In this document: piece after piece, positions 19,618 through 29,410 of the stretch
Layout: every line of letters starts with the position of its first letter
Numbering within the stretch: position 1 is the stretch's first letter
Origin: Rhizobium leguminosarum
GTDB lineage: Bacteria > Pseudomonadota > Alphaproteobacteria > Rhizobiales > Rhizobiaceae
NCBI RefSeq assembly: GCF_001679785.1
Contig: NZ_CP016286.1
Span: 1 to 64,000 of the forward strand
Reading direction: 5' to 3'
Length of the DNA: 64,000 nucleotides
The notes under the pieces: model-generated
Database searches by the model: none
The model's input: the letters and a program-made list of their open reading frames with translations, nothing else
What the model was told of the DNA's origin: nothing
Made by a program: the position numbers and the translations under genes

Positions 19618-20079
19618 ATGCGTCAGATTTTCCTCGGTGCGGCAATCCTGCTGATGGCAGGTTCTGCGATGGCGTCCTCGATAGAGGTGGTCGGCAAGGC
19701 CGCGCCGTCCGCTGAAGGCAGCATCGTCACTGAAACGTGCGCCCATTGCCCGCCGCTCCAGGCCGAGCTCACCAAAAAGGACTATACGGTGCCGGAGCTG
19801 AAGCCCGGCGTCCTCCAGGCGAGTGAAATCCGCGATGTCGACGGCGAAAAGAAGATCTATCGCACCGAGGGCTGGATGGGCGGCTCGCCCGTCGTCTTCG
19901 TCAGCAAGGCGACCCCGGAAGCGATGCTTGCCGCGGCACCTCCAGCCGCGCCTGCCGACGGTATCGACATGAATGCGACGACGGCGGCCGTCATCGGCGG
20001 CGACGCCACGCCCGTTGCGGCCGGCATGACGGAACAACCGGCAGCCCTTAACGCTTCCGATTTCAAGCTGCGTTTCTAG
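19618..20079 (+). CDS. Small secreted protein, possibly of the plant effector HPE1-like group
   Basis: A 153-residue protein with a clear signal peptide (MRQIFLGAAILLMAGSAMAS). The mature part has a CAHCPP motif near residue 41, a YTVPELKPG stretch, GWMGGSPVVFVSK and a low-complexity Ala-rich tail. It resembles small rhizobial proteins placed downstream of purD that are named HPE1-like after a Liberibacter virulence protein. I rely on recall for that name, so treat it as a hint. The CxxC pair could bind metal or form a disulfide in the periplasm. Confidence 0.5.
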   Translation: MRQIFLGAAILLMAGSAMASSIEVVGKAAPSAEGSIVTETCAHCPPLQAELTKKDYTVPELKPGVLQASEIRDVDGEKKIYRTEGWMGGSPVVFVSKATPEAMLAAAPPAAPADGIDMNATTAAVIGGDATPVAAGMTEQPAALNASDFKLRF

Positions 20080-20556
20080 GAGCAACTTCCAGGAAAAGTG
20101 CGTAGCGGTTTTCCGTCCGGAATTGCGGAAAACAAAGAGATCAAGCAACGTCCGGGAAAAGTGCGCGGCGGTTTTCCCAGGCAAAGCGCGCAGCGATTTT
20201 GCCGGGAATTGCGTAAAAACCACAGTTCCCTGCCCCTGCCTGATCAAGGTTTCGATCGATTGGGGTTCCACCTCCGGTGGAACGGATGCACTCTCGAAGA
20301 GAAGCGAGGGTGCATTCCTGTTTTGATATGCCTGAATCCGGCGGTGTTGCCTTGTGAATTACCCCTCGATTTTTAGGGAAACTCGCGCCGCAAACAATAA
20401 AGTTAAAGCTTTTTTATAGGGTGAGCACCGATTGTTCCTTACCCGGTCGCAGCATGTTTGTTTTAGCAGCGGTAGACGCGTCTCTTTTTGGCGCGCTCGC
20501 ACAGGCGGTAGAAAACCGCACCGGAATGCAGCCACCCATTCCCGTTGCGAGGCGTC
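20080..20556. other. 476-base spacer upstream of the first chemoreceptor
   Basis: The first 140 bases hold the palindrome array at 20092-20220. The rest is AT-richer, includes a GCGGT/ACCGC hairpin at 20505-20519, and probably contains the chemoreceptor promoter, though I cannot assign boxes. No gene is supported. Confidence 0.4.
20092..20220. repeat. Cluster of three short palindromes with a common core
   Basis: Stems GGAAAA/TTTTCC (20092-20114), GGGAAAA/TTTTCCC (20154-20178) and GGCAAA/TTTGCC (20180-20203). The inner loops are GTGCGTAGCGG, GTGCGCGGCGG and GCGCGCAGCGAT, related to each other and to the loop of the 3351 palindrome. Spacers repeat GGAATTGCGNAAAAC. This is a typical rhizobial mosaic repeat. 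Confidence 0.8.
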
Positions 20557-22380
20557 ATGAAAAATTTGAAGATATCGAAGCAGCTCATATTGCTGGTCGT
20601 CGGCCTGATGATCGCCTTTGCGATCGCCACCTCCCTGCAGATCCGCTCCTCGGTCGATGCGATCTACAAGGAGCGTTACGACATGCTGCGCGCCGAGGTT
20701 CAGTCGGCGGTCTCCGTTCTCAAGCTTTACCAGGCCAAGGTAACCGCCGGCGAAATGACGCTGGAGGATGCCCAGAAGCAGGCCTACACCACCGTCAACG
20801 GGATGAAATACGATCCGGACGGCTATTTCTTCGGCTATAGCTACGACGTCCAGATGATGTTCCACTACGATGCTGCGAAAGTCGGGCAGAACCTGAAGGC
20901 TCAGCCAGACAGCATGGGCAAGCTCTATCGCGAAGAGCTGGTAAAGCTCGGGCAGCAGGGCGGTGGTCTCGTCGAATATTATTCCACCAGCAAGCCGGGC
21001 CAGCCGGCCGGCGATTACCGCAAGACGGCCTATGGGCAGGCCTTCGAACCCTGGAAGGTCGTCGTCATCACCGGCGTTTATATGGACGATCTCGATGCGC
21101 AGATAAACAGCACGATCCTCACTGCACTCTCCGGCAGCATCGTCCTGTTCTTCCTTGCCATGGCAGCCGCCTACATCGTCATTCGCGGCATATCGGGACC
21201 TCTCAACAACGTCCATGCCGCCCTGAAGGCTGTCGCCGAAGAGGATGTTTCGATCGCCATCCCGCATACCGGCATGAACAATGAAGTGGGCATGATGGCC
21301 AAGGCGACGCAGTCGCTGCAGGAAAAGATCAGGGAGCGCCATCAGATGTCGGATCGCGAGGCGGCCCAGCAGCTGGCGCTGGAAAGCGAGCGCGAAAACA
21401 ACTTGCGCCAGCAGCAGGACGAGGCAACGCTGCAGGCGCGCGTGGTGACGACGATCGGCCAGGCGCTGGAGATGATCGCCCGCGGTGATCTCACCGTCCG
21501 CTGCGCCGATCTCGGCCAGAAATACGCCGCCCTTCGCGATAACTTCAACGATGCGCTGTCGCATCTCGAAGCCGCCATGGCCAAGGTCAGCGCCAAGGGC
21601 ACCGATATCGGCACCAGCAAGGAAGAGATCCGCCGCGCTTCCAATGAGCTGTCGCAGCGCACCGAGCGCCAGGCCGCCAGCCTGGAAGAAACCTCAGCCG
21701 CACTCGACGAACTGACCGTCGCCGTCCGCCAGACCGCCGATGGCGCCCATGAGGCCAGCAAACGCGTCCACTCGGTCAGCACCGAGGCGACCCACAGCGA
21801 TGCGATCGTCACCCAGGCGATCGAGGCGATGAGCGGCATCGAGAAGTCGTCGTCGGAGATCACCAAGATCATCGGCGTCATCGACGAGATCGCCTTCCAG
21901 ACCAATCTGCTGGCGCTGAATGCCGGCGTCGAGGCAGCGCGCGCCGGTGAAAGCGGCAAGGGTTTTGCGGTTGTCGCCCAGGAAGTCCGTGAGCTTGCCC
22001 AGCGCTCCGCCGCTGCGGCCAAGGAGATCAAGGATCAGATCGCCCGCTCCTCCAGCCAGGTCGACCACGGCGTCCGTCTGGTCGGCGAGGCAGGCGAGGC
22101 GCTGAAGCGCATCTCCGACCAGATCAAGGCCGCCAACGAGATCGTCGCCAAGATCGCCCACAGCGCCTCCGAACAGGACACGACGCTGCGCTCGATCTCC
22201 TCGTCGATGAACCAGCTCGACGCCGCCACCCAGCAGAATGCCGCCATGGCCGAAGAGACCACGGCATCGGCAGAGACACTGGCCACAGATACCGACGAGC
22301 TGATCGACCTTATCCGCGGCTTCCGCGTCCGTGGCGAAAGCGCTGCCCCGGCCATGCATCAAGGTCGCCGTGCTGCCTAA
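20557..22380 (+). CDS. Methyl-accepting chemotaxis protein with a single Cache domain
   Basis: A 607-residue chemoreceptor. First membrane helix about residues 10-29; periplasmic Cache domain about 30-185 (YDPDGYFFGYSYD, EPWKVVVITGVYMDD); second helix about 187-211; then a HAMP linker. The signalling tip contains [20 protein letters not shown] and [17 protein letters not shown], the contact site for CheA and CheW. Unlike the receptor at 50343, it lacks a C-terminal xWxxF tether for CheR/CheB. The Cache domain suggests small organic ligands. The ATG at 20557 starts the first helix. Confidence 0.93.
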   Translation: MKNLKISKQLILLVVGLMIAFAIATSLQIRSSVDAIYKERYDMLRAEVQSAVSVLKLYQAKVTAGEMTLEDAQKQAYTTVNGMKYDPDGYFFGYSYDVQMMFHYDAAKVGQNLKAQPDSMGKLYREELVKLGQQGGGLVEYYSTSKPGQPAGDYRKTAYGQAFEPWKVVVITGVYMDDLDAQINSTILTALSGSIVLFFLAMAAAYIVIRGISGPLNNVHAALKAVAEEDVSIAIPHTGMNNEVGMMAKATQSLQEKIRERHQMSDREAAQQLALESERENNLRQQQDEATLQARVVTTIGQALEMIARGDLTVRCADLGQKYAALRDNFNDALSHLEAAMAKVSAKGTDIGTSKEEIRRASNELSQRTERQAASLEETSAALDELTVAVRQTADGAHEASKRVHSVSTEATHSDAIVTQAIEAMSGIEKSSSEITKIIGVIDEIAFQTNLLALNAGVEAARAGESGKGFAVVAQEVRELAQRSAAAAKEIKDQIARSSSQVDHGVRLVGEAGEALKRISDQIKAANEIVAKIAHSASEQDTTLRSISSSMNQLDAATQQNAAMAEETTASAETLATDTDELIDLIRGFRVRGESAAPAMHQGRRAA

Positions 22381-22420
22381 ACGGCGCGGGACAAAAGCGT
22401 TTTTATCACCAAATTCTTAG

Positions 22421-22444
22421 CGGCCGTCGGTTCTCCGGCGGCCG
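22421..22444 (+). terminator. Hairpin downstream of the chemoreceptor
   Basis: Stem CGGCCGTCGG/CCGGCGGCCG with one G-T pair and a TTCT loop. No following T-run is present, so termination is inferred only from position, between convergent genes. Confidence 0.45.
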
Positions 22445-22490
22445 TGCCATTTGAAGCTCATTACTCAATATGGTCCGGGCTATCTCGGCT

Positions 22491-22775
22491 TCACCACAGT
22501 GTAAGATAGAGATCGTTCCACTCGGGATTCATGGCTTCGACAAGATCGATTTTCCATTGCCGATACCATCGCTTCAAGGATTTCTCGCGTTGGATCGCAC
22601 TGCCGATGTCCCAGTGTTCCTCGTACCAGACGAGACTGGTGCATCCGTATTTCCAGGCAAAGCCCGGCGTCAGCCCTTCGCGATGCTCGTAGATGCGGCG
22701 CTCCAGATCGGATGTCACGCCGATATAGAGCGTCCCATTCTTCTGGTTGGTCACGATGTAAACATATCCGGCCAT
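22491..22775 (-). CDS. GIY-YIG nuclease-family protein
   Basis: A 94-residue single-domain member of the UPF0213/YhbQ type. The two half-motifs are VYIVTNQ (in place of GIY) and LYIGVTSDLERRIYEHREG (YIG); the arginine and histidine of the catalytic helix are present, and a conserved SLKRWYR region follows. Family members include DNA structure-specific nucleases, but the role of this small class is unclear. It is isolated, between a chemoreceptor gene and a run of palindromic repeats. Confidence 0.8.
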   Translation of the reverse strand: MAGYVYIVTNQKNGTLYIGVTSDLERRIYEHREGLTPGFAWKYGCTSLVWYEEHWDIGSAIQREKSLKRWYRQWKIDLVEAMNPEWNDLYLTLW

Positions 22776-22914
22776 GCATGCAGAGTGCTTGGGGCATGGA
22801 TGTTCGCGTCAAGTCTAAGCATGAAAGGGGTTGAGGAGCGCAATCGGCGGAGACGCAGCTACGCCCGTATTCCGCCACGCGTTGCTGTATTTGCCACAGA
22901 GCTCACCCCACCCT

Positions 22915-23002
22915 CCGTCATGCTCGGGCTTGACCCGAGCATCCAGACGGCACCCGTGAGCGGTCGTGGCATGGATCCTCGGCTCAAGGCCGAGGATGAC
23001 GG
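22915..23002. repeat. Composite palindromic repeat
   Basis: Outer arms CCGTCAT/ATGACGG enclose two hairpins: TGCTCGGG/CCCGAGCA and ATCCTCGG/CCGAGGAT. This is a frequent extragenic repeat type in alphaproteobacteria. Confidence 0.75.
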
Positions 23003-23160
23003 AATGTGCGGTGACGTTTCCGCCAAACTCGCCGTCAGCGATGCGGGTGCCGGACCTCCTCCGTCAATTCCTTTAATGATTGTTTTGGATGATGTGACCG
23101 AGATCACCCGAGCCCTGGTAGTGCCCGCGCTGTGAATGTATCCTTCCGCCCGACCACCCT

Positions 23161-23197
23161 CCGTCATCCTCGGGCTTGGTGATCCGAGGATCCACGC
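23161..23197. repeat. Half-unit of the same palindromic repeat
   Basis: CCGTCATCCTCGG followed by CCGAGGATCC; one hairpin with stem ATCCTCGG/CCGAGGAT. It shares its left arm with the composite copy at 22915. Confidence 0.7.
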
Positions 23198-23247
23198 CGC
23201 AGCACCCGTTCGTGCTGACGGCAACGGCCGCCGATGGCGGCCGAACA

Positions 23248-25422
23248 TCATCCCGAAATCTTCGAGAAGTCCGCAACCGTTCCCGTCGCCTCGCGGATCA
23301 GTCGCAGCAAAGCGAGACGGTTGGCGCGGATGGCGGCGTCCTCGTCGTTGACGAGTACCTCTTCGAAGAAGCGGTCGACCGGGCCGCGCAGCTTGGAAAG
23401 CGCTTCCATCGCCGAGCGGAAATCCTCTCCGGCAACTGCGTCTGAGGCATCCTTCGAGGCGCTGGAGATTGCGGCGAAGAGCTCCTTCTCGGCATCGAGC
23501 TTCAGAAGCGCTGGCGAAACGCCGTCGGCGATCACAGTGCCCTTCTTTTCCTCGGCGGCAAGCAGCTGCGTCGCACGTTTGGTGCCGGAAAGCAGGTTCT
23601 TGCCGTCTTCAGAGGTGATGAAAGCCGTCAGCGCTTCGACGCGGCGCGCCACCATCAACAGGTCGTCGGCATCTGAAGTCAGCACGGCGTCGATCAGATC
23701 ATGGCGGGCGCCCTGGTCGCGCAGATAGACCTTGAGACGGTCGTGGAAGAAGGAGAGCAGGTCGGAGATCGCTTCTCCGGTAACCTCGATTTTCTCCGTT
23801 CCGAGCACCTTAGCGTCGAAGGCTACCCCAATTAAAGACGCCAGCAGCGGCAGGCGGATCCTTCGCTCGAGCAGGATCCTGACAACACCGAGGGCCGCCC
23901 GCCGCAGGGCGAACGGATCCTTCGACCCGGTCGGCTTTTCGTCGATAGCCCAGAAACCGGTCAGCGTATCGAGCTTGTCGGCAAGGGCGATGGTGATCGC
24001 CACTCTGTCCTCCGGCACGCGGTCCGACGGACCCTGCGGCTTGTAGTGGTCCTCGATTGCTGCGGCAACGGAGGCATTCTCGCCCTGCAGCACCGCATAT
24101 TTGCGGCCCATCAAACCCTGCAGTTCCGGGAATTCGCCGACCGCTTCGGTGCGCAGATCGGCCTTGGCGAGCACGGCAGCGCGATCGATGAGAGCCGCGT
24201 CGGCGCCGGTGATGTCAGCCAATTCCTTGGCCAGCGTGCGGATGCGGGCGACGCGCGCGCCCTGTGTGCCGAGCTTGGCATGGAACGTCACGTCGAGCGC
24301 ATCGAGCTTGGCCATGCGCTGGTCGAGCGGCTTGTTGATGTCGAGGCCGAACTTTGCCGCCGAAGCCGTGAGCGTCTCGAGATCCGGGAGATTGCCCTGG
24401 TCGCGCTTCCAGAAATGCAGCGCATCCGAAAGCCGGGCCCGCACCACCTTGCCGTTGCCGTGGACGATTTCCTTGCCGCCGTCGCTCGCCTGGATGTTTG
24501 AGACGAGGATGAACTTGTTCGACAGCGTCTCGCTGCCGCTCGCGCGCGTCACGAAACACTTCTGGTTCGTCTTGATCGTTAGCCGGATGATTTCGGAGGG
24601 GATCGAGAGGTAATCTTCCTCGAAGCTGCCCATCAACACCTGCGGCCATTCGACGAGGCCGGAGACCTCCTCCAGCAGGCCTTCGTCTTCCACCAACTCC
24701 AGCCCGTTGGCAAAGGCGATGTCGCGGGCGTCGTGCAGGATGATGTCCTTGCGCCGCTCGGCATCGAGGATGACCTTCGCCTTTTCCAGGTTCGCCGCAT
24801 AATCGTCGAAGCGCCGCACCGTGATCGCCTCGGGCGCGTGGAAACGGTGGCCGTAGGTGATGTTGGAGGCGGTGATGCCGTCGATCTCGAAGGGGATGAC
24901 GGTGGTCTCTTCATGCTCCGGGCCGAAGGTGCAGACGATCGACTGCAGCGGCCGCACCCAGCGCAGCGCGCCGGGCTTCGACGAGGCCTTGCCCCAGCGC
25001 ATCGATTTCGGCCAGGGGAAGTCGCGGATGATGCCGGGCATGACATCGCTGACGATCTCTTCCGTTGCGCGGCCGGGCTTGGAGATGACCGCGACGTAGA
25101 AATCGCCCTTCTTCGGATCGCTCACCACCTGCGCCTCGGAGACCGAGGAAAGGCCCGCGCCGCGCAAAAAGCCTTCGATCGCCTTCTCGTTGGCGTCGGT
25201 GCGCGGTCCCTTGCGCTCCTCGCGCACATCGGCGGAGCGGGCCGTCAGGCCGTGAATGTCGAGCGCAAGCCGCCGCGGCGTCCAGTATTCGCGCGCGCCC
25301 TCGTAGGACAGACCCGCTTCGACAAGCGCATCGGTGACGAGCTTCTTCAGGTCGCCGGCAGCCTTGCGCTGCATGCGGGCCGGAATCTCTTCGGAGCGGA
25401 GTTCGAGAAGAAGGTTTGGCAT
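23248..25422 (-). CDS. glyS: Glycine-tRNA ligase beta subunit
   Basis: Beta subunit of glycyl-tRNA synthetase, which binds tRNA. It is 724 residues, near the usual 690-700. It starts [18 protein letters not shown]; later family markers are [18 protein letters not shown] and the HD-like region [21 protein letters not shown]-terminal anticodon-binding DALR-type helical region closes it. It is on the opposite strand and about 9 kb from glyQ, an unusual arrangement. It is divergent from tex, with 219 bases between the starts. Confidence 0.95.
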   Translation of the reverse strand: MPNLLLELRSEEIPARMQRKAAGDLKKLVTDALVEAGLSYEGAREYWTPRRLALDIHGLTARSADVREERKGPRTDANEKAIEGFLRGAGLSSVSEAQVVSDPKKGDFYVAVISKPGRATEEIVSDVMPGIIRDFPWPKSMRWGKASSKPGALRWVRPLQSIVCTFGPEHEETTVIPFEIDGITASNITYGHRFHAPEAITVRRFDDYAANLEKAKVILDAERRKDIILHDARDIAFANGLELVEDEGLLEEVSGLVEWPQVLMGSFEEDYLSIPSEIIRLTIKTNQKCFVTRASGSETLSNKFILVSNIQASDGGKEIVHGNGKVVRARLSDALHFWKRDQGNLPDLETLTASAAKFGLDINKPLDQRMAKLDALDVTFHAKLGTQGARVARIRTLAKELADITGADAALIDRAAVLAKADLRTEAVGEFPELQGLMGRKYAVLQGENASVAAAIEDHYKPQGPSDRVPEDRVAITIALADKLDTLTGFWAIDEKPTGSKDPFALRRAALGVVRILLERRIRLPLLASLIGVAFDAKVLGTEKIEVTGEAISDLLSFFHDRLKVYLRDQGARHDLIDAVLTSDADDLLMVARRVEALTAFITSEDGKNLLSGTKRATQLLAAEEKKGTVIADGVSPALLKLDAEKELFAAISSASKDASDAVAGEDFRSAMEALSKLRGPVDRFFEEVLVNDEDAAIRANRLALLRLIREATGTVADFSKISG

Positions 25423-25641
25423 GTCGAATTTCCTTGCCTCCCGCGTGAGGGGAGGGATGGCATGGGCGCCGGGTCAAAACGTTGCTTCTGCTAGCAAAGA
25501 ATGGCGCATCTGCACAACCGCAAAATCGCCGCCTTTCCGGCATGCTTATCCTGTGGATCGGCGCTTGCCTGCAAACTCCAACATTGCCTCGCCGCTTTTC
25601 GCCGCTATGGTCCCGCCACCTCTGACGAAACAGGAAATCCC

Positions 25642-27951
25642 ATGGCCGCAGACCTCCGTTTTCTCGCAGCCCGCATCTCCGCCGAAATCAACGCCCGGCC
25701 CGAACAGGCCAAAGCCGCCATCGAGCTGCTCGACGAAGGCTCTACCGTGCCCTTCATCGCCCGCTACCGCAAGGAAGTGACGGGCGGGCTGGACGACACG
25801 CAGCTGCGCAATCTCGCCGAGCGGCTGGTCTATCTGCGCGAGCTCGAAGCCCGGCGCGACGCGATCGTCGAATCGATCACCGGCCAGGGCAAGATGACCG
25901 ACGAGCTGATGACTAAGGTCGCTGGCGCCGAAACTAAGGCCGAGCTCGAAGATCTCTATCTGCCCTACAAGCCGAAGCGCCGCACACGGGCGGAAATCGC
26001 CCGCGAACGCGGCCTCGGCCCGCTCGCCGAGACGATCCTTGCCGACCGAGCCAGGGAACCGGCGGTATTGGCCGAAGGCTTCGTCACAGCTGATGTACCC
26101 GATGTGAAGACGGCGCTCGAAGGCGCGCGCGACATCATCGCCGAAGGCATTGCCGAAAATGCTGACCTGCTCGGCAAGTTGCGCGCCCATATGCGCCAGG
26201 CCGCACTGCTGAAGGCAAAAGTCGTCGACGGCAAGCAGGCAACGGGCGAGAAGTTTTCCGACTATTTCGACCATTCCGAACGCTGGGCGACTGCGCCGGG
26301 CCACCGCGCGCTCGCCATGCTGCGCGGCTGGAACGAGGAGGTGCTGACGCTGACGATCGAGGCCGACGCCGAAACCGCCTCTCCGAACAAGCCGGTCGAA
26401 CGCATGATCGTGGCCGCCTACGAGATCGGTACCAGCCGTCCCGGCGACCGCTGGCTGATGGAGGTCGCAAGCTGGACCTGGCGCGTCAAGCTTTCCATGT
26501 CGCTCTCGCTCGACCTCATGCGGGAACTGCGCGAAAGGGCCGAAGAAGAGGCGATCCATGTCTTTGCCCGCAATCTCAAGGACCTGCTGCTGGCAGCGCC
26601 CGCCGGCTCGCGCGCGACGATGGGTCTCGATCCCGGCATCCGCACCGGCGTCAAGGTCGCCGTCGTCGACGGCACCGGCAAGGTGGTGGCGACATCGACC
26701 GTCTATCCCTTCCAGCCGAGGAACGATGTGCGCGGTGCCCAGGTCGAGCTCGCATCGCTGGTCCGCAAGCACAATGTCGAGCTGATCTCGATCGGCAACG
26801 GCACCGGCAGCCGCGAAACCGAAAAGCTGGTGGCCGACATGCTGGCCGAGTTGCCGGCGCCGAAGCCGACCAAGGTCATCGTGTCGGAAGCCGGCGCCTC
26901 GGTCTATTCCGCCTCGGCGACCGCAGCGGCAGAATTCCCCGATCTGGACGTGTCGCTGCGCGGCGCCGTCTCCATCGCGCGGCGCCTGCAGGATCCGCTG
27001 GCCGAACTCGTCAAGATCGAGCCGAAGTCGATCGGCGTCGGCCAATATCAGCACGATGTCGACCAGCAGAAGCTGTCGCGTTCGCTCGATGCCGTGGTGG
27101 AAGATGCGGTGAATGCCGTCGGTGTCGACCTCAACACGGCGTCAGCGCCGCTGCTCTCGCGCGTCTCCGGCCTCGGCCCGTCGATCGCCGATGCCATCGT
27201 CCGCCACCGCGACAGCGAGGGCCGTTTCGAGACGCGAAAGGATCTGCTGAAGGTCGCACGCCTCGGCGGCCGCACCTTCGAGCAATGCGCCGGCTTCCTG
27301 CGCATCCCCAACGGCAAGGAGCCGCTCGACTCTTCCTCGGTCCACCCGGAGGCCTACGGTGTCGCCAAGAAGATCGTTGCCGCCTGCGGCCGTGATCTGC
27401 GCGCGCTGATGGGCGATAGCGCCGTCTTGAAATCGGTGGATCCGCGCCAGTTTATCGACGAGAAATTCGGCCTGCCGACTGTCAGGGACATTATCGCGGA
27501 ATTGGAAAAGCCTGGCCGCGACCCGCGTCCGAGCTTCAAGACCGCGACCTTTGCCGAGGGCGTCAACGAAATTTCCGACCTGACGCCCGGCATGGTGCTG
27601 GAAGGCACGGTGACCAACGTTGCCGCCTTCGGCGCCTTCGTCGATATCGGCGTGCACCAGGACGGTCTGGTGCACGTCTCCCAGCTTGCCGATCGCTTCG
27701 TCAAGGATCCCCACGAGGTCGTGAAGGCCGGCGATGTCGTCAAGGTGCGGGTTGTCGAAGTTGACGCCAAGCGCAAGCGCATCGCTCTCTCGATGAAACG
27801 TGATGACGGCTCATCAGCGTCGCCGCCGCGTGGTGATTCTCGCCCAGGCCAAGGGTCGCGGCCGCAGAACGAGCGCCGGCCGGCGGCTGAGAAACCGGAG
27901 AGCCAGGGCGCCTTCGGCGCGGCACTTGCCGAAGCCATGAAGCGAAAATAA
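25642..27951 (+). CDS. tex: Tex-family RNA-binding transcriptional accessory protein
   Basis: A 769-residue Tex protein. N-terminal helical domain with [17 protein letters not shown]; a YqgF/RuvX-like RNase H fold ([17 protein letters not shown]); helix-hairpin-helix motifs near [13 protein letters not shown]; and a C-terminal S1 RNA-binding domain ([26 protein letters not shown]). A charged, disordered tail follows. Tex is implicated in transcription and stress tolerance. The ATG at 25642 is preferred because upstream codons are not conserved-looking. Confidence 0.95.
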   Translation: MAADLRFLAARISAEINARPEQAKAAIELLDEGSTVPFIARYRKEVTGGLDDTQLRNLAERLVYLRELEARRDAIVESITGQGKMTDELMTKVAGAETKAELEDLYLPYKPKRRTRAEIARERGLGPLAETILADRAREPAVLAEGFVTADVPDVKTALEGARDIIAEGIAENADLLGKLRAHMRQAALLKAKVVDGKQATGEKFSDYFDHSERWATAPGHRALAMLRGWNEEVLTLTIEADAETASPNKPVERMIVAAYEIGTSRPGDRWLMEVASWTWRVKLSMSLSLDLMRELRERAEEEAIHVFARNLKDLLLAAPAGSRATMGLDPGIRTGVKVAVVDGTGKVVATSTVYPFQPRNDVRGAQVELASLVRKHNVELISIGNGTGSRETEKLVADMLAELPAPKPTKVIVSEAGASVYSASATAAAEFPDLDVSLRGAVSIARRLQDPLAELVKIEPKSIGVGQYQHDVDQQKLSRSLDAVVEDAVNAVGVDLNTASAPLLSRVSGLGPSIADAIVRHRDSEGRFETRKDLLKVARLGGRTFEQCAGFLRIPNGKEPLDSSSVHPEAYGVAKKIVAACGRDLRALMGDSAVLKSVDPRQFIDEKFGLPTVRDIIAELEKPGRDPRPSFKTATFAEGVNEISDLTPGMVLEGTVTNVAAFGAFVDIGVHQDGLVHVSQLADRFVKDPHEVVKAGDVVKVRVVEVDAKRKRIALSMKRDDGSSASPPRGDSRPGQGSRPQNERRPAAEKPESQGAFGAALAEAMKRK

Positions 27952-28052
27952 GGGTTTAGCCGGCATTTCGGCAAAAATGCAACAGTTTGGCAGCGTTCTG
28001 AACGGAGTGCTAAATCCGGCGCTTGTATGGCGAAAGAGAGCTATTAAGTTGA

Positions 28053-28070
28053 TGTGACTATCCTGTCACA
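28053..28070 (+). promoter_or_regulatory. Perfect dyad just upstream of cfa
   Basis: TGTGAC and GTCACA separated by 6 bases, ending 14 bases before the cfa ATG. It could be a transcription factor operator or an RNA hairpin near the ribosome site. The spacing is 2 bases wider than a CRP site, so CRP is not claimed. Confidence 0.4.
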
Positions 28071-28084
28071 TTTGCGAGGCGTCC

Positions 28085-29344
28085 ATGGCGTCGGCATTCT
28101 TATCGATCGTCCAGCAAATCGTCCGCAAGGGTTCACTAAAACTTACCCTTGCCAATGGCGAAACCCACACTATCGGCGACGGCACCGGTGAACCCGTTGT
28201 CGCCCGCCTTGCCGATCAGGAGGCCGAGGACGCCATCCGGCGCGACCCGACCATGAAGCTCGGCGAAATGTACATGCAAGGCCGGTTCATTCTCGAACAG
28301 AGCAACATCTATGATTTCCTGTCGTTGGTGAAGCAGAACACCACCAACGAGATCTTCGATTTCAAGATGGCGGCACTGCTTCTCGGCCGAATTGCACGGC
28401 AGCAACTGAAGAACCGCGTGCCGGTCAACCGCAACAAGCACAATGTCGCCCATCATTACGACCTGTCGGCCAAGCTCTTCGATCTTTTTCTCGATGAGGA
28501 CTGGCAATATTCCTGCGCCTATTTCGAGCCGCCGGGCATTGGTCTCGACGAGGCGCAGCTCGCCAAGAAGCGCCATATCGCTGCCAAGCTTCTTCTCGAG
28601 CCGAACCAGCGCATCCTGGAGATCGGCTCCGGCTGGGGCGGCATGGGCATGTACCTGACGGAGGCGACGGAAGGTGCCGAGTTCACCGGCATTACACTGA
28701 GCGAGGAACAGCTCAAGGTCTCGCGTAAGCGCGCCGAAAAGCGCGGCCTTGCCGATCGGGTGCGTTTCGAACTGCAGGACTACCGCACCATGACGGGCAG
28801 GAAGTTCGACCGCATCGTTTCGGTCGGCATGTTCGAACATGTCGGCATCGGCCATTACGGCAATTTCTTTCGTAAGGTATCGGATCTCCTCGACGACAAC
28901 GGCGTCATGGTGCTGCATTCGATCGGCCGCCCCAAGCCGAGCTTCGGCACCAATGCCTTCATCGAGAAATACATCTTCCCGGGCGGCTACATCCCTTCCG
29001 TCGGCGAGGTCGTGCCGCCGCTTGAAAAGGCCGGGCTGCTGGTCAAGGATATCGAAATCCTGCCGCTGCATTATGCCTATACGCTGCGTCATTGGCGCGA
29101 GCGTTTCGTGGCGCGCAAGGCCGAAGCGGTGGCACTTTACGACGAGCAGTTCTTCCGCATGTGGGAATTCTATCTGGCGGGTTCCGAAATGGGCTTCCGC
29201 TGGGACGAGCTCTTCATCCTGCAGATCCAGATCGCCAAGAACCAGTTCGCCGTTCCCGACAATCGCAGTTACATTGCGCGGAATGAAGCGAAGTTGAAGG
29301 AATTCGAGGCGAGGCGCGCCCCGCTCGAAAAGGTGACATTCTGA
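28085..29344 (+). CDS. cfa: Cyclopropane-fatty-acyl-phospholipid synthase
   Basis: Transfers a methylene group from SAM to unsaturated acyl chains of membrane phospholipids, making them cyclopropane lipids, often in stationary phase or acid stress. It is 419 residues. The SAM loop is RILEIGSGWGGMGMYL, preceded by a family stretch HHYDLSAKLFDLFLDEDWQYSC. The N-terminal domain that holds lipid is present. A dyad at 28053 may control it. The histidine phosphatase follows about 65 bases later. Confidence 0.93.
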   Translation: MASAFLSIVQQIVRKGSLKLTLANGETHTIGDGTGEPVVARLADQEAEDAIRRDPTMKLGEMYMQGRFILEQSNIYDFLSLVKQNTTNEIFDFKMAALLLGRIARQQLKNRVPVNRNKHNVAHHYDLSAKLFDLFLDEDWQYSCAYFEPPGIGLDEAQLAKKRHIAAKLLLEPNQRILEIGSGWGGMGMYLTEATEGAEFTGITLSEEQLKVSRKRAEKRGLADRVRFELQDYRTMTGRKFDRIVSVGMFEHVGIGHYGNFFRKVSDLLDDNGVMVLHSIGRPKPSFGTNAFIEKYIFPGGYIPSVGEVVPPLEKAGLLVKDIEILPLHYAYTLRHWRERFVARKAEAVALYDEQFFRMWEFYLAGSEMGFRWDELFILQIQIAKNQFAVPDNRSYIARNEAKLKEFEARRAPLEKVTF

Positions 29345-29410
29345 TCCCCGGGAAATGCCGCTTCCGCTGGCGATTTTGCCGAGGAACGATTCTCATGAAA
29401 GGTTGTGCCG

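Larger units (their letters stand above)
22776..23247. other. 471-base spacer between the GIY-YIG gene and glyS
   Basis: Holds the palindromes at 22915-23002 and 23161-23197. Open frames here on either strand are made of repeat sequence and look non-coding. Confidence 0.5.

Noticed and set aside
22470..23135. Plus-strand open frame over the GIY-YIG gene and repeats
   Set aside because: Opposite to a gene with clear motifs and made partly of palindromic repeat; no ribosome site or family resemblance.
28053..28070. CRP/FNR site upstream of cfa
   Set aside because: Half-sites TGTGA/TCACA are 8 bases apart; the CRP consensus needs 6.
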